64,000 nucleotides of DNA from Larus michahellis (Eukaryota; Chordata; Aves; Charadriiformes; Laridae). Both the position numbers and the translations under genes were made by a program. Within the stretch, counting starts at the first letter, position 1. Every line of letters starts with the position of its first letter. Location of the stretch: the NCBI RefSeq assembly GCF_964199755.1, contig NC_133911.1:2259001-2323000 (forward strand), read 5' to 3'. Under the pieces are notes generated by a model. The model was not told where the DNA came from, searched no databases, and was given only the letters and a program-made list of their open reading frames with translations. Below, one piece after another: positions 45,800 through 58,275 of the stretch.

Positions 45800-48700
45800 G
45801 TGAGGGCGGCTGCTTGGGGCGGCGCGGGCGGGCCGGGGGTCGGCAGGGGGAGAGGGGGAAGGCGGCGCTGGCGGTGCTCGAGGAGGCGGTGGGGCGCGGC
45901 GGGCCGGAGCGTTTGCTAGGCCTCTTAAAGGGACCGCGGCCTCGCTCGGTGTGGGGGGCTGTGGTGCGGCCCCAGACCCCGTCGCTCGCCTCCTCACCAT
46001 CCTATGGGTCCGGGGCTGCCGCAGGGAGCTGCTTCCTGCCCGTTCTTCGGCCGCCGTTCTCTCCTCGCTCTCCAAACCCGTCCCTCTCCCCCACCCCCCC
46101 CCACCCCGCCCTGGCCCTGTGGGGCAGGGCGGCAGCGGGTGGTCAGTGCGGGTCGCAGCCGAGCCCGGAACAAAGCTCCTGCCGCCGGGGAGCATGCGGT
46201 AGGTGCTGGGAGGATGGCGGGTAGCTTGCTCCCTCTGCTGAGGGGCTCTGACAAAGCGTGCCTCCCCGGTGTCACGTTAGCCCTCGCAGGGCCTCTGGGG
46301 AGAGGCAGGTGGGCTGTGTCTTGTGGGGTGTAGCGGGGGAGCTGGGGGTTCACATCAGAAGTCCTTTCTCCCCCTCACTTGAGATGAACTTGCTTCTTCG
46401 TTAGGGCAAAACGTGGGGAGCCTTAGCATGGCCTAGCGTAGCTTTCAGTGTTGTAGCTTAAGTTCTCACCTGCTTTTAATAGCCAGCTCAATAGCTGAAG
46501 TTTTCATCACGTCTCTCATGCTGTGAGACTCTGAAGCACTTCTGCGTGTTGCGCTTGCAAAATAAAATCATTATTTTAGCAGGAGTGTGGGCGGGTGATC
46601 TGCGGGGTATTCACAACAGCACGACTAGAGAAAGGAAATTGTCTCTGCCAGTCAAACTCCTGTTTTAATAAGATCAGTGGAGTCGTTAATGATTAGAGGG
46701 CAGAACAATGACTTGGTGAGAAGACCGAATTTGATTCTGGTCAGGAGATTGGGTTACGGCTGGCCAGAAAGAGGGGAGCAAAATAGACCCTGTAACTCAA
46801 TGCCCTCGCCAAGTGGCCTGGGAGATGCCAGCGTCAGGCTGGCAGCGTAAGCGAAGCACTCGCCCTCTCCTCTTGCCAATGCCGTGAGACTGCAGTCATA
46901 GGAAGCCTCACACCGGGTGGCGGAGTTAATTCCGGCGCTCGTTAAATCGTTCCATGAAGGGACATAGCTTCTGTCTCGGGAGCTGATGGCCTTGAGTAAT
47001 GGTTTAAATTTGTAGGGTGCTCAAATCCCAGCCATTGGTTGTCTTTCCTCTTTGTCCTTTCAGCTTGTACCTTTTAGGTACACCTTTAGGAACACCTTTT
47101 AGGTGTTCTTTTAAAGCTCTTAGAAGGAAAAATCTCCATCACCTGTCCTTTCTCACATCCTTTTCCAGTCCAAACCGCTGAGAATTTGTGTTCGTAAACT
47201 CAGTGGTGCTTGTGCTGCAGAGCAGAGACGTTTCTTGAGGAGCCGCCGCCACACTTGCAGCTGCTTTTGCAGTTGTCGGGGTTTTGGATGTCTGCAAAAG
47301 CAGTTGGAGCAATGAGAAAAGCGAGCTGTCTGCAGCAGGAGTTCTTACGTAAGAAGAGACAGGAGCTGCCTTCTGGCATCCATCGTGGTTTAGAAAGGTC
47401 ATTTTCAAACCCTGCCTGGCAGGAAGGAGACCCTCTGCTGCTGCTGGTGGCCACAGGAAGCGAAAAAGCTAAGCAGGATGGAGCAGAGGAGAGCCTAACC
47501 TCGTTTTTCGTGGACCGAGTGGATGCCCAGGCAGTCAGGGACTGTATGCTCTCTGTGCTGCTACAGAAATCAAAGCTACCGGAGGTAGGCAGGTTGAGAA
47601 AAGAGGAAGAGAGGGCAGGAAGAGGCTCTGCTGTAGAGCAGGCAGCGTGACCGACTCACCGTTTAGCAATTGAAAGAGACTTCAGGTGCACGTGCTCTTC
47701 TCTGTGCCTGAAACCCTGCTGCAGTCATCAGGCAAGGGAGCCTGGGAACTGCCCCAGCCTTCTGTTGAAGGTGCAAGAGGAAAAATGATGGGCAGGAAAG
47801 GCGTATGAGCTGGCCTGGTCCTGTCATCAAAGGACTTTTTTTTTGTCTTAAGGCATTTCCCTTATTTTCTTTTTCCACTTTTAGCTTATTTGGTGTGGGT
47901 CTGAGGCGGCACGAGACGGATGCCAATGTGAAGGTGTGAGACCTGGTAGTCATGGTCAGTACTCAAGACGAATATGCAATAAAATGTAAGAGACGCCAAG
48001 GAGCAGCTTAAAATACATACTTTTCTCCTAATACTTTATGCAGTTGAAAACCAGAGTTAATTTTTAGACCCCTCAGCACATGCCTGAGGGAATAGTAGAG
48101 TTGTAGCGAGAGATCCATGGTGGGCTTCTGAGATACCTTGCCTGCTTCTCAGCTTGTAATTTTTTAATGCTCCACCGCAAGGATGTTCTTTAGGACAGAA
48201 AGTACATCAAACTTGCAGTGCGGGACCTTTGTTGTGTGTGTAGGCTTTGGTGTTAGGCTGGAAATATCTACTTGAGGTCTTAAAGAAGATGGTTCTCAGC
48301 AAGAGGCTGAGAATCTCAAGTTCTGGGCTGACTGGAGATGCTGTGGCCTCTTAGTTATAATGTCACTTCATTTATCTCTTGCAGATCTGCCTTACAAAAC
48401 AGGCAGCACTAAAATCTCATTAAGTTGAGGGAAAACCCCCAAAAAACCTGACACAGACCTTCTGCTTTGGTTTGGTCAGTCAAGTAGCTGTAAAACAGAT
48501 CCTCAACGGGTTTTTTTGGTTGGTGGGGGGTTTTTTTTGTCTTTAATGTGGCTTCTGTTTGTCTTTTAGTCTTCTGTGTCAGAATTACCCAGTGCTTGCC
48601 AGGAAAAGGAGGAGCTCCCTGGGTATGTGCCACCCCTCAAGTGACCATATGCCAAGCAGGTACCCTCTGCTCCGGCAGCTTCACCTGCCCCAGGAGTCCT

Positions 48701-51700
48701 GCATGCACGGTGGTGTTAATGCTGGTGCAGCAGAACTCCGCGGGGCTTCTAGATCTGTCTGCTATCTAATTAGATCTTCAAAATGGCTGTGAAATGGGGA
48801 GGTTTTGCTTGTCTGTGAGTTACAGATGGGAAGCCAGTGTATGAATGACGAGTGAGTTGTCTTAAGTTATGAGTAAGGATTGAAGCGTGAGGCTTCAAAG
48901 ACCCAGTTTGGGTTAATGAACACTAATATGACTTAATGCATGGCTTGTTTTTCTTTCCTGTGGCCTGCCTGGCTTTAGGGAAGAGGGAATCAGAAATAAG
49001 AGGGCTATTTATGACACCCAAGTCTATTTACGTGGTTAAACTAATAATTAAATGTCAGGTAGGAAGCTGGCTCCAAATCTGGAGCAGAACCCTGTGTCCA
49101 GGGTCATAGGTAACCCTCAGCCCTGAATTGGCACTCTTCAACTGGATTGATTGCTTATTCCTTCACTAACTAGAATTTGAGTGTCGTCTTAATTAGTAAC
49201 TTACCCTGTCCCTTGGTTAGACCATGCCTCGCTTCGCCGATGGCCAGCAGAAAGGGAAATCCCCCTGATCATCTGATTACTGGCCGCTTGGAAATGATGT
49301 GAGCAGCCGAATGTGGGTGACTGAACTTTGTCCCTCGTGTGTGGGGATGGGGATTGTCGCCTGCTTGTGTTGCAGCGCCGGGTGAGGACTGTTCACCTGA
49401 GGCTTGCAAAAAAACCCACTCGTTTCTATCATCTCTAAATTGGTTGATGTGCGAGTGGCAGAGAGGGCTGCCCACCTTGGATTTCACCCTCCAGCAAAGG
49501 CAGTGTGTTCACCGGTGTTAAAAGTTTTGGCTGGTATTGCTTTGAGTTGCTAAATATGATCAAAGTACAGAGAAGTCAAAAGGGAGAGATTTCAGAGTGT
49601 AACGCTGGGGCCTCCGGACTGCTGACTACTTCTGTGATCAGAGGAGAAATTAAGGGGGTTTTGGTGTGCAAGAATTGTACCCTGGAGGAAACTCAGGAGG
49701 ATAACTGCTGATTTTTGATGTCAGGGCTGCGGGGATGGGTTTTGATTTTTCATAAAACATTTCCTAAATATTTGCTTTATGTGTTTGTAATTGGTCAAAA
49801 AAAAAAATCTCGAAACTGGGAAATGAAAGTTTCTGATCCCACTGCTCAGTGTTGCGTAGGCAGAGACAGTGTGTTTGATAAGAAAAGTGGTGTTGGTAGG
49901 TTGGGAATGAACAGGTACCTTAATATGGTGAAGCGGGGATTAGTTTTGGGAGGTTGCTGTGAGTCCTGCCTTGCCCTTGGGTCATTTGGGAGCGGGCTCT
50001 GTTTGGTACCCGCTCTCACACACCTTGATGAGCATCTGGATGTGCTGACTGACCCCGCGTAGGGACGTGGGTGCAGAATGCAAGGGTGATCCTCTTGATT
50101 AAGACATGTTCCGATGCCTTTGCAAAGTAGCATGCAGAAGGCTTTTGCTAGATTTGGCCTCATTTTCTTCTAGATTGATAAGGGATGTAAATATATTCCC
50201 GATCTGGATCTCCAGGGAGTGTCTGTGCGACCTGTCTGCTGCAGGGGGTGTGAAGGGTGGGGAGGGAGAAGGAGCTGTAGCCCTCCCAAATGCTTCCCCG
50301 CTCTGCTCCGTAACATATCCGTGCTGGGAATACTGTGTGGCGCCTACCAGGCTTGTTCCCAAAAATACTCTCGTGTCTTGTTTCTCAATATTGTAGCTGC
50401 CGAGAAGTGTTACCTACCTATGAAAGATGTAAACACCACCAGCACAGCTTAAAATCATCTTGTGGCTTTCTTGGGTATAGTCCACTGCCAGGATTTAACG
50501 TAAGCAGAATAACTCGGAGAATTAATTAATGGAGCAGCCTGATTGCCAATAGCCTCAGGAATCAAATATTCCAGTGATTAATAGAAGATTAATTTATCTT
50601 CAGAGGAAGGAAATAGGTAGCCAACAAGGAGTCAGGTTGGAGATAGTTTGGGATTATCTACTTCTGCTCTTGACGGCGTTTTTGGTGAAGTACAGTCAGA
50701 TATCTGCAGCTGTAAGCTACCCATGAACAGCTTTGGTAACCTCAGATGTTAAAACTTATATTTTTTTTTTTCCCTAAATAAGAGACTGTTAACTAGGCCT
50801 TGAAGTTTATCTCCCATCCTTTAGAAAGTGCCAGAGTATCTGATGGTGCTTTTAATAAGCAGACGAGGCTTTGTTTTTAGCTTTGGCGTGGGAGGATGCA
50901 ACTCTAGCCTAAATTCCCTCTTTCTGGGTTTGATCTTACACATTATTTGAGTGAGCAAGGGTAGAAGGTGGTGTTCAGGAGTAATCTCCAGTAAATACGT
51001 TAAAGAATGTGGTTAATGGTTTTCTTGAGCTGCATATTTGAAATTTTATCAAATTTCTAGGAGAGCTCAGCTTCCTTTATTGGGGACAATCCTGTGCTCT
51101 GGCAGGAGGGCTGGTAGGTATCTCCTGATTTTCTGCAAAGTAACCTAATTTTGGAGGTGGAGGGGGAGATACTCTCCTAGCATAAGGGATTTGTAGAAAG
51201 CCCAGGTCTCTGCCTTCCTTTAAGCACTCAGTCGTGGTTACTCACTAAACTTGAAATAAAAAATAGCCAGCAGTTATCTTGTTATTCCTTTCCCCCGTAT
51301 CAGCAGAGGTTGGAGCTGCTGTTATTTAGTCTAAATAGAGAGTCTTTGCTGGCAACGATGTGCAGGATAATTCTTCGTACGTGTCCGATGCAGTACACGT
51401 ATTACAACAAAGTTCTTTAGGCAACAGCTCGGGCTGACTGGGGCCTCTCCCTGCTTTGCAATACACTGGAGAACTGGGTTTGCTTGGGAATGTGCCTAGA
51501 CCCCACGTGAAACCATGATCTGTAGGAGCTGACCTCCGTAGGGGCATCCCTTCCTGAAGGGCGTTTTTCTGGGGTGTCAGGGGGGAGCAGCTATCTCCAA
51601 CTCGCCAATAACACTGCAAAATTATCAGCTATGTGGATGGGATTCTTATTTAGGGTGGACAGAGCATAGGAGTGCCGGATCTAAGTGGTGGGTTTGTGTC

Positions 51701-54700
51701 TTGGTGTTTGGGTCGGACTCTTTTTCCAAGAGGTATTTTATCGATCCCTTTACGTGTTGCTGTTTTTCTCAGGGCTAAAGGGTAGAAAGAATGGCTGTGA
51801 TGGGGCTGCTGTTCAGTTTCCATTACGTCCTCATCTGCAAATGCAGCTTAAATGTCAAAGAACAGTGTCTTCTTCATGCTGTTTGTTTGGGTCCTTTTTA
51901 GTATCTAGACATAATAGCACTAAAAATAGTTTGTTGAGATTCTTTAGTAATCTTTGGGGAGGGTGTTTTGAAGGGGCGTGTAAATGAGGCTTAGTTTTTG
52001 GTTATATAAATAAGTTTGTTTGGGAAATGAAAGCTAGGAGAGCCTCAAGAAGATTAATAACTGGTTTTTGTATGGTGTGATGTGCCCAGTTACTGGGTAT
52101 GTGCAGCGTGATGTCCTCAAATGCCAAGTCTAATTGCCTCTCTTGTGAGCTCGTGCCTTTGAGTCGTTGTAGTGCTTCTGGCACTTGCCCTGTAAGTCAG
52201 GTCCTAATTTTATCTTATTACCCACACAGCTTGGTGACAATGTGACATAGCAGTGGAAAGGGAATGACATCAGCAGACAAACAGATCTCTGCAGAGCAGC
52301 GGCAGGGATTTTTTTTTAATTTTTTTTTATTTTTTTTTTAAATTAAGAATAATCCCTGTCAAGGTGTTTCTGCTTCTCAAGCTTGTAAATTCGTGCAGCG
52401 TGAGCTCAGTCACAAACTGCTAATTTCTTGGGTTGGCTTTGCAGGGTGATTAAGGGCTGCCCATTTGAATTGGCAATGCTCTCCGCGTCCAAACGCCTCC
52501 GTACCTACAACTCCAAACATAGTAGTATTAAACACCGAGAGTTTGCAGTGCTGTGTCTTTTGCTGAGAAAAGACAAGGTCAATCCCTGCATTTAAAAGCA
52601 AACACAACAATTTCTAACACATCAAGAGGTGTGTGTGAGGTGGGGAGCTGCTTTTACACTAGACATCCACTTTGAACACAAAGGAAGACTTTTTTCTACC
52701 CCAAAGTTCAGTGCCAGTTCTGGAAGCAGCTGGAATCCCCTCAGCAGCGCTGGGAATTATGAGGATCGTGTAAGAGTAACAGTTGTTTGGATGGGGTGAG
52801 AGTGATGCGTGTTTATTTGGTGGGGATGATTGTTTTATATTATTCTGCCAGGATTTCTACGTGTGGAGAAAGCCTCTTGTTTTGGAGAGTACACAGTGGT
52901 TCTAACAGCTGCTGATGTTATAACTTAGAGGATATTTTAGCTGCCTGTTACTTTGCTCCTTGGTGAGGAGCTCCCCAGGCACGGAGCAACTGTCGAGCCT
53001 GCGTGGGGTGGCTTATGAACCAGGACCATGTGCATTCGCTTAGTGACTACTGGCAATTGTGGAGGCAAAAATCCAAGTATTTCACAAGAAGTGGCCTGTA
53101 CAGGAGTAGGAAGGAGTGAAACTGGACTGTAAAGGGCTTGTTTGGGGAGGGGTGGCACGGTGGCAGGGTTGGAAGGATTCCTTTGAGTGAGTTTGCATGT
53201 GTTGAGCAAATTAAAGAGCAAATTGTGTGTTGTTTTTTTTTCCTGGTAGGGGAAGCTGCAGGTTCTGGCGTCGGAGGATGCAGTCGGAGGAAGTTTGGCG
53301 CGTGTGAGGGCGTGAAGAGCTGCCCAGCAGGGCTTGGTGTGACAGTCATGATAATCAGCATGCTTTTCAGGTGCTGAGGTCAAACTGACGCTTTGCAATT
53401 ACAGGATCGTGTAGTCTGATGTACAGGCTGCGACTTTAGGCCTGGGACTGACCTGCAAAGCCACCAGGAATGTAGAAATGTGGCTTTTGTCAAAGCCATC
53501 TCTCCTCTGCCAGGAAGGAGAGAAGGGAGAGCAGAATGGAGGCTTCCTCGTGGCTACCATGTGGCTTGTCATACTTTTGTGCCCCACGGTCCTCGCTGTG
53601 GGCTGTCGAGCTTGTCTGACGTAGCTGGGTGGTTCAGCGTGGGGCTTCTGATTTGCAGGTGGCTCCTGTACGGAGCCAAACTGTATGGAGTTCACGGAGT
53701 CACTGTACGGCACCTAACGCGAAGTGAAATCAGGTCCCCCCCCCCGCCTTTCTGCCCTGTCTTCCTGACATCCCTCTCCCCCACACGCTGAAGTATTTAA
53801 TAAGGGATATTTAAGGAAGCTTCCTTCCAGTCCACTGCTTCCAGGAGGCCCTGGGGAGGCGCGGTTAACTATTTGAGTTTGAAAAAGTATTTGAAAGACT
53901 CTTCTATAGCCGGATATAACCTCTTCTGGTGTGGTGTGGGCAGATGAGCTAACCCCTTCCCCTTAATTGGACTTTCATTGTTTGCTGCCAGGCGCTCTAC
54001 GACATCTCCATCCTTGGCGGGATATCCGTTTCCCTCCTGCCGGTTCCCGGCTGGCGGTTCCTCCATCTTTGCGGGCAGGAGGCAGCTGATGCACATTTTT
54101 CTCCGTCCTCCTGAGCAGCATTGGGATGGGATTTTCCTCCCAGTGCTCTTGAAGAGGAAGGAAACTGCAGGTGTGCCTTCAATGGGAGGTTCTAGCAGTG
54201 ACCTGGCCTTCAGCTCAATGCCACATGAAGCCCCTGGCTGGTTTTGTCCTTAAAAATCGCCCATCGCCTCCCAGTATGGAGTTTGGTAGGAAATTCAACC
54301 TCCCGCCCACTGTTTATCTTCCCAAAACGGTTTATAACTATTCCCTTCTAGATGGAGGCTGCTGTGGGCTGTTGGCCTGTGTAGCTGCGTGACCAAGAGC
54401 AAACACTGTGGTCTGGCATCTTGTAGTGACTTGTGTTCATTCCCTGCTTACTGGGGCATCGGGGAATTACTGTGCAAACCAGTTTATTTACCAGGTTGCG
54501 CCTGCTGCGGTTTTTGACAGCAGGGTAGGCTCTGCTGGCAGCGAGCTTTCAGCGTAGTTAAGCAAACCTGCCTGAAAAGTAGAGCAGCTGCCTCCTGCCA
54601 GAAGCTTGGAATTTCCTTCAGTATTGCTAGTTATCGGCTGGCGAAACTAGGACACTCTCAGGTAGTTTTTTTTTTTCCTTCTTCATTGATGATTAAATAA

Positions 54701-57700
54701 AACACATCGCTGTTTCGAAGGCTCTTTTAATAGCATCGGCAGTCGTGAGAAGCTAAAGACGGCAGCGAGGTTGGAGAAGGTTACCTAAGAAGGATTGGGA
54801 CTGAAAAGTGGCTTTATTTTTCTATTTAGCAAGATTTCTCTGCATAATTGCTCCGATTGCAAAACGTAAACACCTTTGCTAAGGTAGGTGCGAGCCTTGG
54901 ACAGAAGTTGACATGTTTAAAGCCATGCTCGTTTGGTGTTCAGAAGTGATTAATACGCCTTTCCGCCGATTGATGACTCGGCAGCTGTGTTGCAAAGGGA
55001 GGAGAAGTGCAATAAGGCTCTGCTCTGCCCTGACGAGTCCTTGGGTGCATGTCGGGCAGGGCAGGGAGGGTTTTTTGTGAAGGAGGGTTATTGTGGCAAG
55101 CAGCAGGAATGCGGACCTGCCGGCTAGTCCTCTGAATGGCTGCAGGCTCTGGGGCTGAGCTGCCCCGCTGAAATCAAGCATGTAGAGTGATGTGAATCGC
55201 CCCATCCGGCTGCTGCTCCTCTGCCTGAGAGGTCTGGTGCCGGCTCCTGCTTGGATCTGGGAATACCTTCCTGCGTATTCCCATGGCTCTTTACCCTGAA
55301 GAGAGCTTTCTTGCCAATCGAAGTCCTTAAAATGAAAGATGAGCGCCTCGCAGCTGCCCTCTCACCGCGATACGCAAAATCCACAGCCTGTTGTAGGTGT
55401 ATTAATGGCTACGGTGGGACACAGGTGGTGGCTTTGCTTTTCTCTGCCTCTTGATTTGCAAGTCAGCCTCAGATGGAGACACACGCTCTCTCTGCCCCCT
55501 TTATAGTATAGCTGTACAGAAGAGTGACGTGAAATGTGTGCGCAGACAAGCTCAAACTCCCATCTCCAAGACGAGCCTTCAGGTTTTTATTTTTATCTCC
55601 TTCTTTTGTAGGAAATAGACAGACGGTTGGAAAAGAAGCTGAAGATCACACAGAAGGAAAGGTAACGATGCTGTGCGGTTTGGAAAAAAACCTGATTTTC
55701 CTGCGGTGCCCTTGGACATCGAAGGCCTGGGGAGCGGGAGCAGTGGGGAAACGGCTTCAAGCTGAGCAGAGCGCACTGGGTTTGAGTTCAGAAATAGGGA
55801 ATCTCTGTAATCGTGCCACTAGATGGCCCTTGCGATCCATAGCAGGGTAGCGGAAAGCTTCTTGAGAGTGATTTTATTTCAGAGCCGGGTCTTCCAGACT
55901 GGATGTAGCTACAGCTATGGGGAAGCCATTTAAGAAAAAGACACTCAAAGGAAGAAATGGGTGAGTCAGGTAATCCCAACTCATGGCCCTAAATTGGCTT
56001 GCCGTGTCTTGCATCAGTAGGACTTTCTTTTCCTGCTTACTTTGGGTTGGGGTGGGGGGGGGTGTGCGCGTCATTGTCTTCTAGAAGAAATATTTCTAAT
56101 CACTTCTGACAAGTCTTCTATTGTTTTGGGGTTTTTTTTCTCCTTTGATTCTTAGTAGGCCACTTAAAGAGTCATGGTATTGCTTCTCTGGGATTTCCGC
56201 ACAGAGAAGGGACCATTAAAAAAAAATAAAATAAAATGCAAATGGTGAGACGGGGGCCAAGGCTGGCTCTGAGAAGTGAAGTGGCAGGGTTGGAGCGGAA
56301 AGCTGGGTATCCTGGCGAGAGGAGCCCTAAAAGTCCTTGCAGGGAATGGAATCAAGGTGCTTATATCGGTATCTTTGACTAGAAGTGCTAAAAATTTTGC
56401 CCAGTGTCTGCTTTCCTTCCCTTCGGTCGAGTTTAAAGATGTCAAACGCAGCAGGGACTGGTTTTCTGTCCTTTACTGAGCTAATCTCCTGCAAACCCGC
56501 CTGCCGCTCTAGTTTAGGGTTACAAATATAACGAGGTCTTTAATTATTACAGGCTGCCTTCTTAATCATGGGAATGACATCTGACTGGGAGGAATTCACA
56601 CGCAGAGCGAAAAACATGCTTGCCGTAGAAAACAAGTACCAACCAATTTTTATTTTTTATTTTTTTTTCCTCTTTTAAACAGTAGAAAGTCAAAATCTCC
56701 TCCTAAAGTGCCGATTGTGATTCAGGACGACAGCCTTCCTGCGGGTCCTCCCCCCCAGATCCGCATCTTGAAGAGGCCGACGACCAACGGCGTGCTCAGC
56801 AATCCCAACTCCGCCAGCAGACCGGCCTTCCCCGTGAAATCCTTGGCGCAGCGGGAAGCGGAGTACGCGGAAGCCAGGAAACGAATATTGGGCAGCGCGA
56901 GCCCCGAAGAGGAGCAGGAGAAGCCCATCCTCGATAGGTGAGAGCAGCCCTTTGTGCTTCGCCTGTGCTCCTCGCAAACACCTGCCCGTCAGGAGGAGGG
57001 GGACGAGCGCCTTGAAGAGTCGAGTGAGGCCGGCAAAGAGAAAGGAGCGCTTTGTTAGCGAGCAGGGCATCGTAAATCTCAAATTTATGGGGGTTAAGGG
57101 AAGCACAAGTGCTCGATAGAGGCTGTAATGGTTCTCTTAGACCCTTGGAAGAGCACACTGGGAGTTTAGAGAGGAGTACGACGACGAGAGTTATCCTGGT
57201 GGAGATAGCTGTTTGTTTTAATTGAGAGAGGTAGTTAAGCGTTCGAAAAGGAGTTTCAGTGAATTTCTGTGACTGTAATGGCTTTGGTTTGGCAAGCTCT
57301 TGCTTCTCGGTCTGTATTTCTACTGCTGCCTTGACTTTTCCCTGAGGTTTTTCTGACTCGACTTGACTTTCCCTGAGGTTTTTTTTGACTCAACTTGACT
57401 TTTCCCCGAGGCTTTTGATTTAAGGGAGCTGCCACGTGCAGACGGGAGCGTGGAGTTTACGCACTCTTAAATGAACACAGGTTATTTGACGGCACCGTGC
57501 TCTTCCTGTAGTTTCAGCGTGGGTCTTGGCTACTTGGGAATAAGACTCCCAGATCTTTGGAAAGAAATGAAGTCCTAGTTTGATATTTTTTTTTTTTATT
57601 TTTTTTTTCTTCATTTTTAAACCACAACAGCCTCTGCTCTCCTTTCTCCTGGCAGGCCGCCGAGGCTCTCCCAGCCGGAAGACACCAGACAGCCCAACAA

Positions 57701-57758
57701 TGTGATCAGGCAGCCCCTGGGTCCCGATGGCTCACAAGGCTTCAAACAGCGCAGATAA
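45749..57758 (+). CDS. SZRD1: SZRD1, SUZ RNA-binding domain-containing protein 1
   Basis: The CDS is the join of 45749-45799, 55612-55661, 56683-56937 and 57656-57758, 152 codons in all, the same length as human SZRD1 and nearly identical to it. The acidic N-terminus [17 protein letters not shown] leads into a basic helix (DRRLEKKLK). The SUZ domain follows, with [15 protein letters not shown], the [10 protein letters not shown] core and the [18 protein letters not shown] helix. The C-terminal SUZ-C part ends [23 protein letters not shown] motifs bind RNA; the protein is otherwise little characterised. The ATG has a good Kozak context (AAAATGG) and follows an NRF1-rich CpG-island promoter. 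The gene diverges from FBXO42 and lies head-to-tail with NECAP2. Confidence 0.98.
45800..55611 (+). other. SZRD1: SZRD1 intron 1
   Basis: This 9.8-kb intron is T- and G-rich on the plus strand. It holds T tracts, two adjacent ACCTTTTAGGT palindromes near 47.07-47.11 kb, and a 146-codon open frame at 47210-47650 that shows no family resemblance. No transposon or nested gene was recognised. Confidence 0.85.
55612..55661 (+). CDS. SZRD1: SZRD1 coding exon 2
   Basis: This 50-nt exon has acceptor TTTTGTAG at 55604-55611 and donor GTAACG at 55662. It encodes [16 protein letters not shown] plus the first two bases of a Ser or Arg codon, depending on which exon 3 acceptor is used. It matches the mammalian basic helix exactly. 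Confidence 0.96.
55662..56682 (+). other. SZRD1: SZRD1 intron 2
   Basis: This 1.0-kb intron contains a plus-oriented CTCF-like motif at 55816-55827 and ends in a long T-rich tract before a tandem CAGTAG acceptor. Confidence 0.9.
55816..55827 (+). promoter_or_regulatory. CTCF-like motif in SZRD1 intron 2
   Basis: CCACTAGATGGC satisfies every position of the CCASYAGRKGGC core and is preceded by GTG. It has the same orientation as the motifs at 45539 and 60517. It is a motif match only. Confidence 0.5.
56683..56937 (+). CDS. SZRD1: SZRD1 coding exon 3 (SUZ domain)
   Basis: This 255-nt exon encodes residues 34-118, including nearly all of the SUZ domain; the last codon, Arg, is split by the donor GTGAGA at 56938. 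The boundary was set at the first AG of a CAGTAG tandem acceptor because that gives [11 protein letters not shown] and a total of 152 residues, as in human. Use of the second AG would drop one serine. Confidence 0.96.
57212..57330 (+). repeat. ~120-bp direct repeat, copy A (SZRD1 intron 3)
   Basis: This segment aligns along its whole length with 58276-58396, with about a dozen differences. Shared blocks include GGTAGTTAAGCGTT, GAATTTCTG, GGTTTGGCAAGCTCTTGCTT and TTTCTACTGCTGCC. The copies are about 1.06 kb apart in the same orientation. I do not recognise it as a known transposon. Confidence 0.92.
57330..57421. repeat. 32-bp minisatellite, about 2.9 copies
   Basis: The units at 57330-57361, 57362-57393 and 57394-57421 share CTTGACTTTTCCCTGAGG, followed by a variable T run and GACTCGA or GACTCAA. 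The array starts exactly where direct-repeat copy A ends. Confidence 0.9.
57656..57758 (+). CDS. SZRD1: SZRD1 coding exon 4 and stop (SUZ-C)
   Basis: The acceptor is CTCCTGGCAG at 57646-57655. The exon encodes the end of the protein from [15 protein letters not shown] to the invariant GSQGFKQRR, and stops at TAA 57756-57758. The terminal exon continues into a 3' UTR of about 2.2 kb. Confidence 0.97.
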
Positions 57759-57862
57759 ACGCAGGCGGGAGATGCTGCTGCGGAAGGCAGGGTCCGCCGC
57801 CACAGGTCGCGCTGCCGGGACGGACAAACGGACTCGAGCAAAGGGAACTACCTGGTTTATTT

Positions 57863-57945
57863 GCACTGTGATTCCCCCTTTGCTCTGCCCACTGTGACCT
57901 TCAACCCCACGCACTGTGACCTCCCCTCTCCACCCACTGTGACCG
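57863..57945. repeat. Degenerate 22-27-bp tandem repeat around CACTGTGA
   Basis: CACTGTGA occurs four times at roughly 22-27-bp spacing, each separated by C/T-rich sequence, just after the SZRD1 stop codon. In the transcript this gives a short pyrimidine-rich array. Confidence 0.7.
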
Positions 57946-58275
57946 AGAAGGGCTGTCCCCGAGTCGCTGGAAAAGGAAAAGGGGGACGATGAGGGGAGGG
58001 AAGGGGGGTGCAAAGGACTCGGACGGGTGCAGGGAGTCGTGTGTGTGCCACTTGGGTTGAAGCTAGCGCCAGCAATAATGTTTGTTGTACTCGTAACCTG
58101 GGATTTAAGGAAAAAAAAAAAAATATGGGAAGCCTCCCCAGATGCGCATGTTGTCCTCATCACTTTAAGAGCAAGTTCTGTTTCAAAGGATCTCTTTTTA
58201 TTATTTTATTTTATTTTTTTTCCTGTTTGTTTTCTGTATATCAGATCAACGGAGTGCATGGGAAGGGTTTTAACT

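Larger units (their letters stand above)
45340..46200. promoter_or_regulatory. SZRD1: CpG island, SZRD1 promoter
   Basis: A GC-rich, CpG-dense region surrounds the SZRD1 start. It contains a perfect NRF1 palindrome GCGCATGCGC (45698-45707), further NRF1-like stretches near 45.61 and 45.645 kb (GCGCACGCGC, GCGCAGGCGC), a G15 run at 45658-45672, and a plus-oriented CTCF-like motif at 45539. There is no TATA box, as usual for a housekeeping promoter. Transcription probably starts within about 100 bp upstream of the ATG at 45749. Confidence 0.8.
56938..57655 (+). other. SZRD1: SZRD1 intron 3
   Basis: This 0.7-kb intron carries one copy of a ~120-bp segment that recurs in the 3' UTR (57212-57330), directly followed by a 32-bp minisatellite (57330-57421) and a T-rich tract. 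Confidence 0.92.

Noticed and set aside
47210..47650. 146-codon plus-strand open frame in SZRD1 intron 1
   Set aside because: Composition is protein-like in places but no family is recognisable, and there is no clear acceptor and donor pair placing it in SZRD1.
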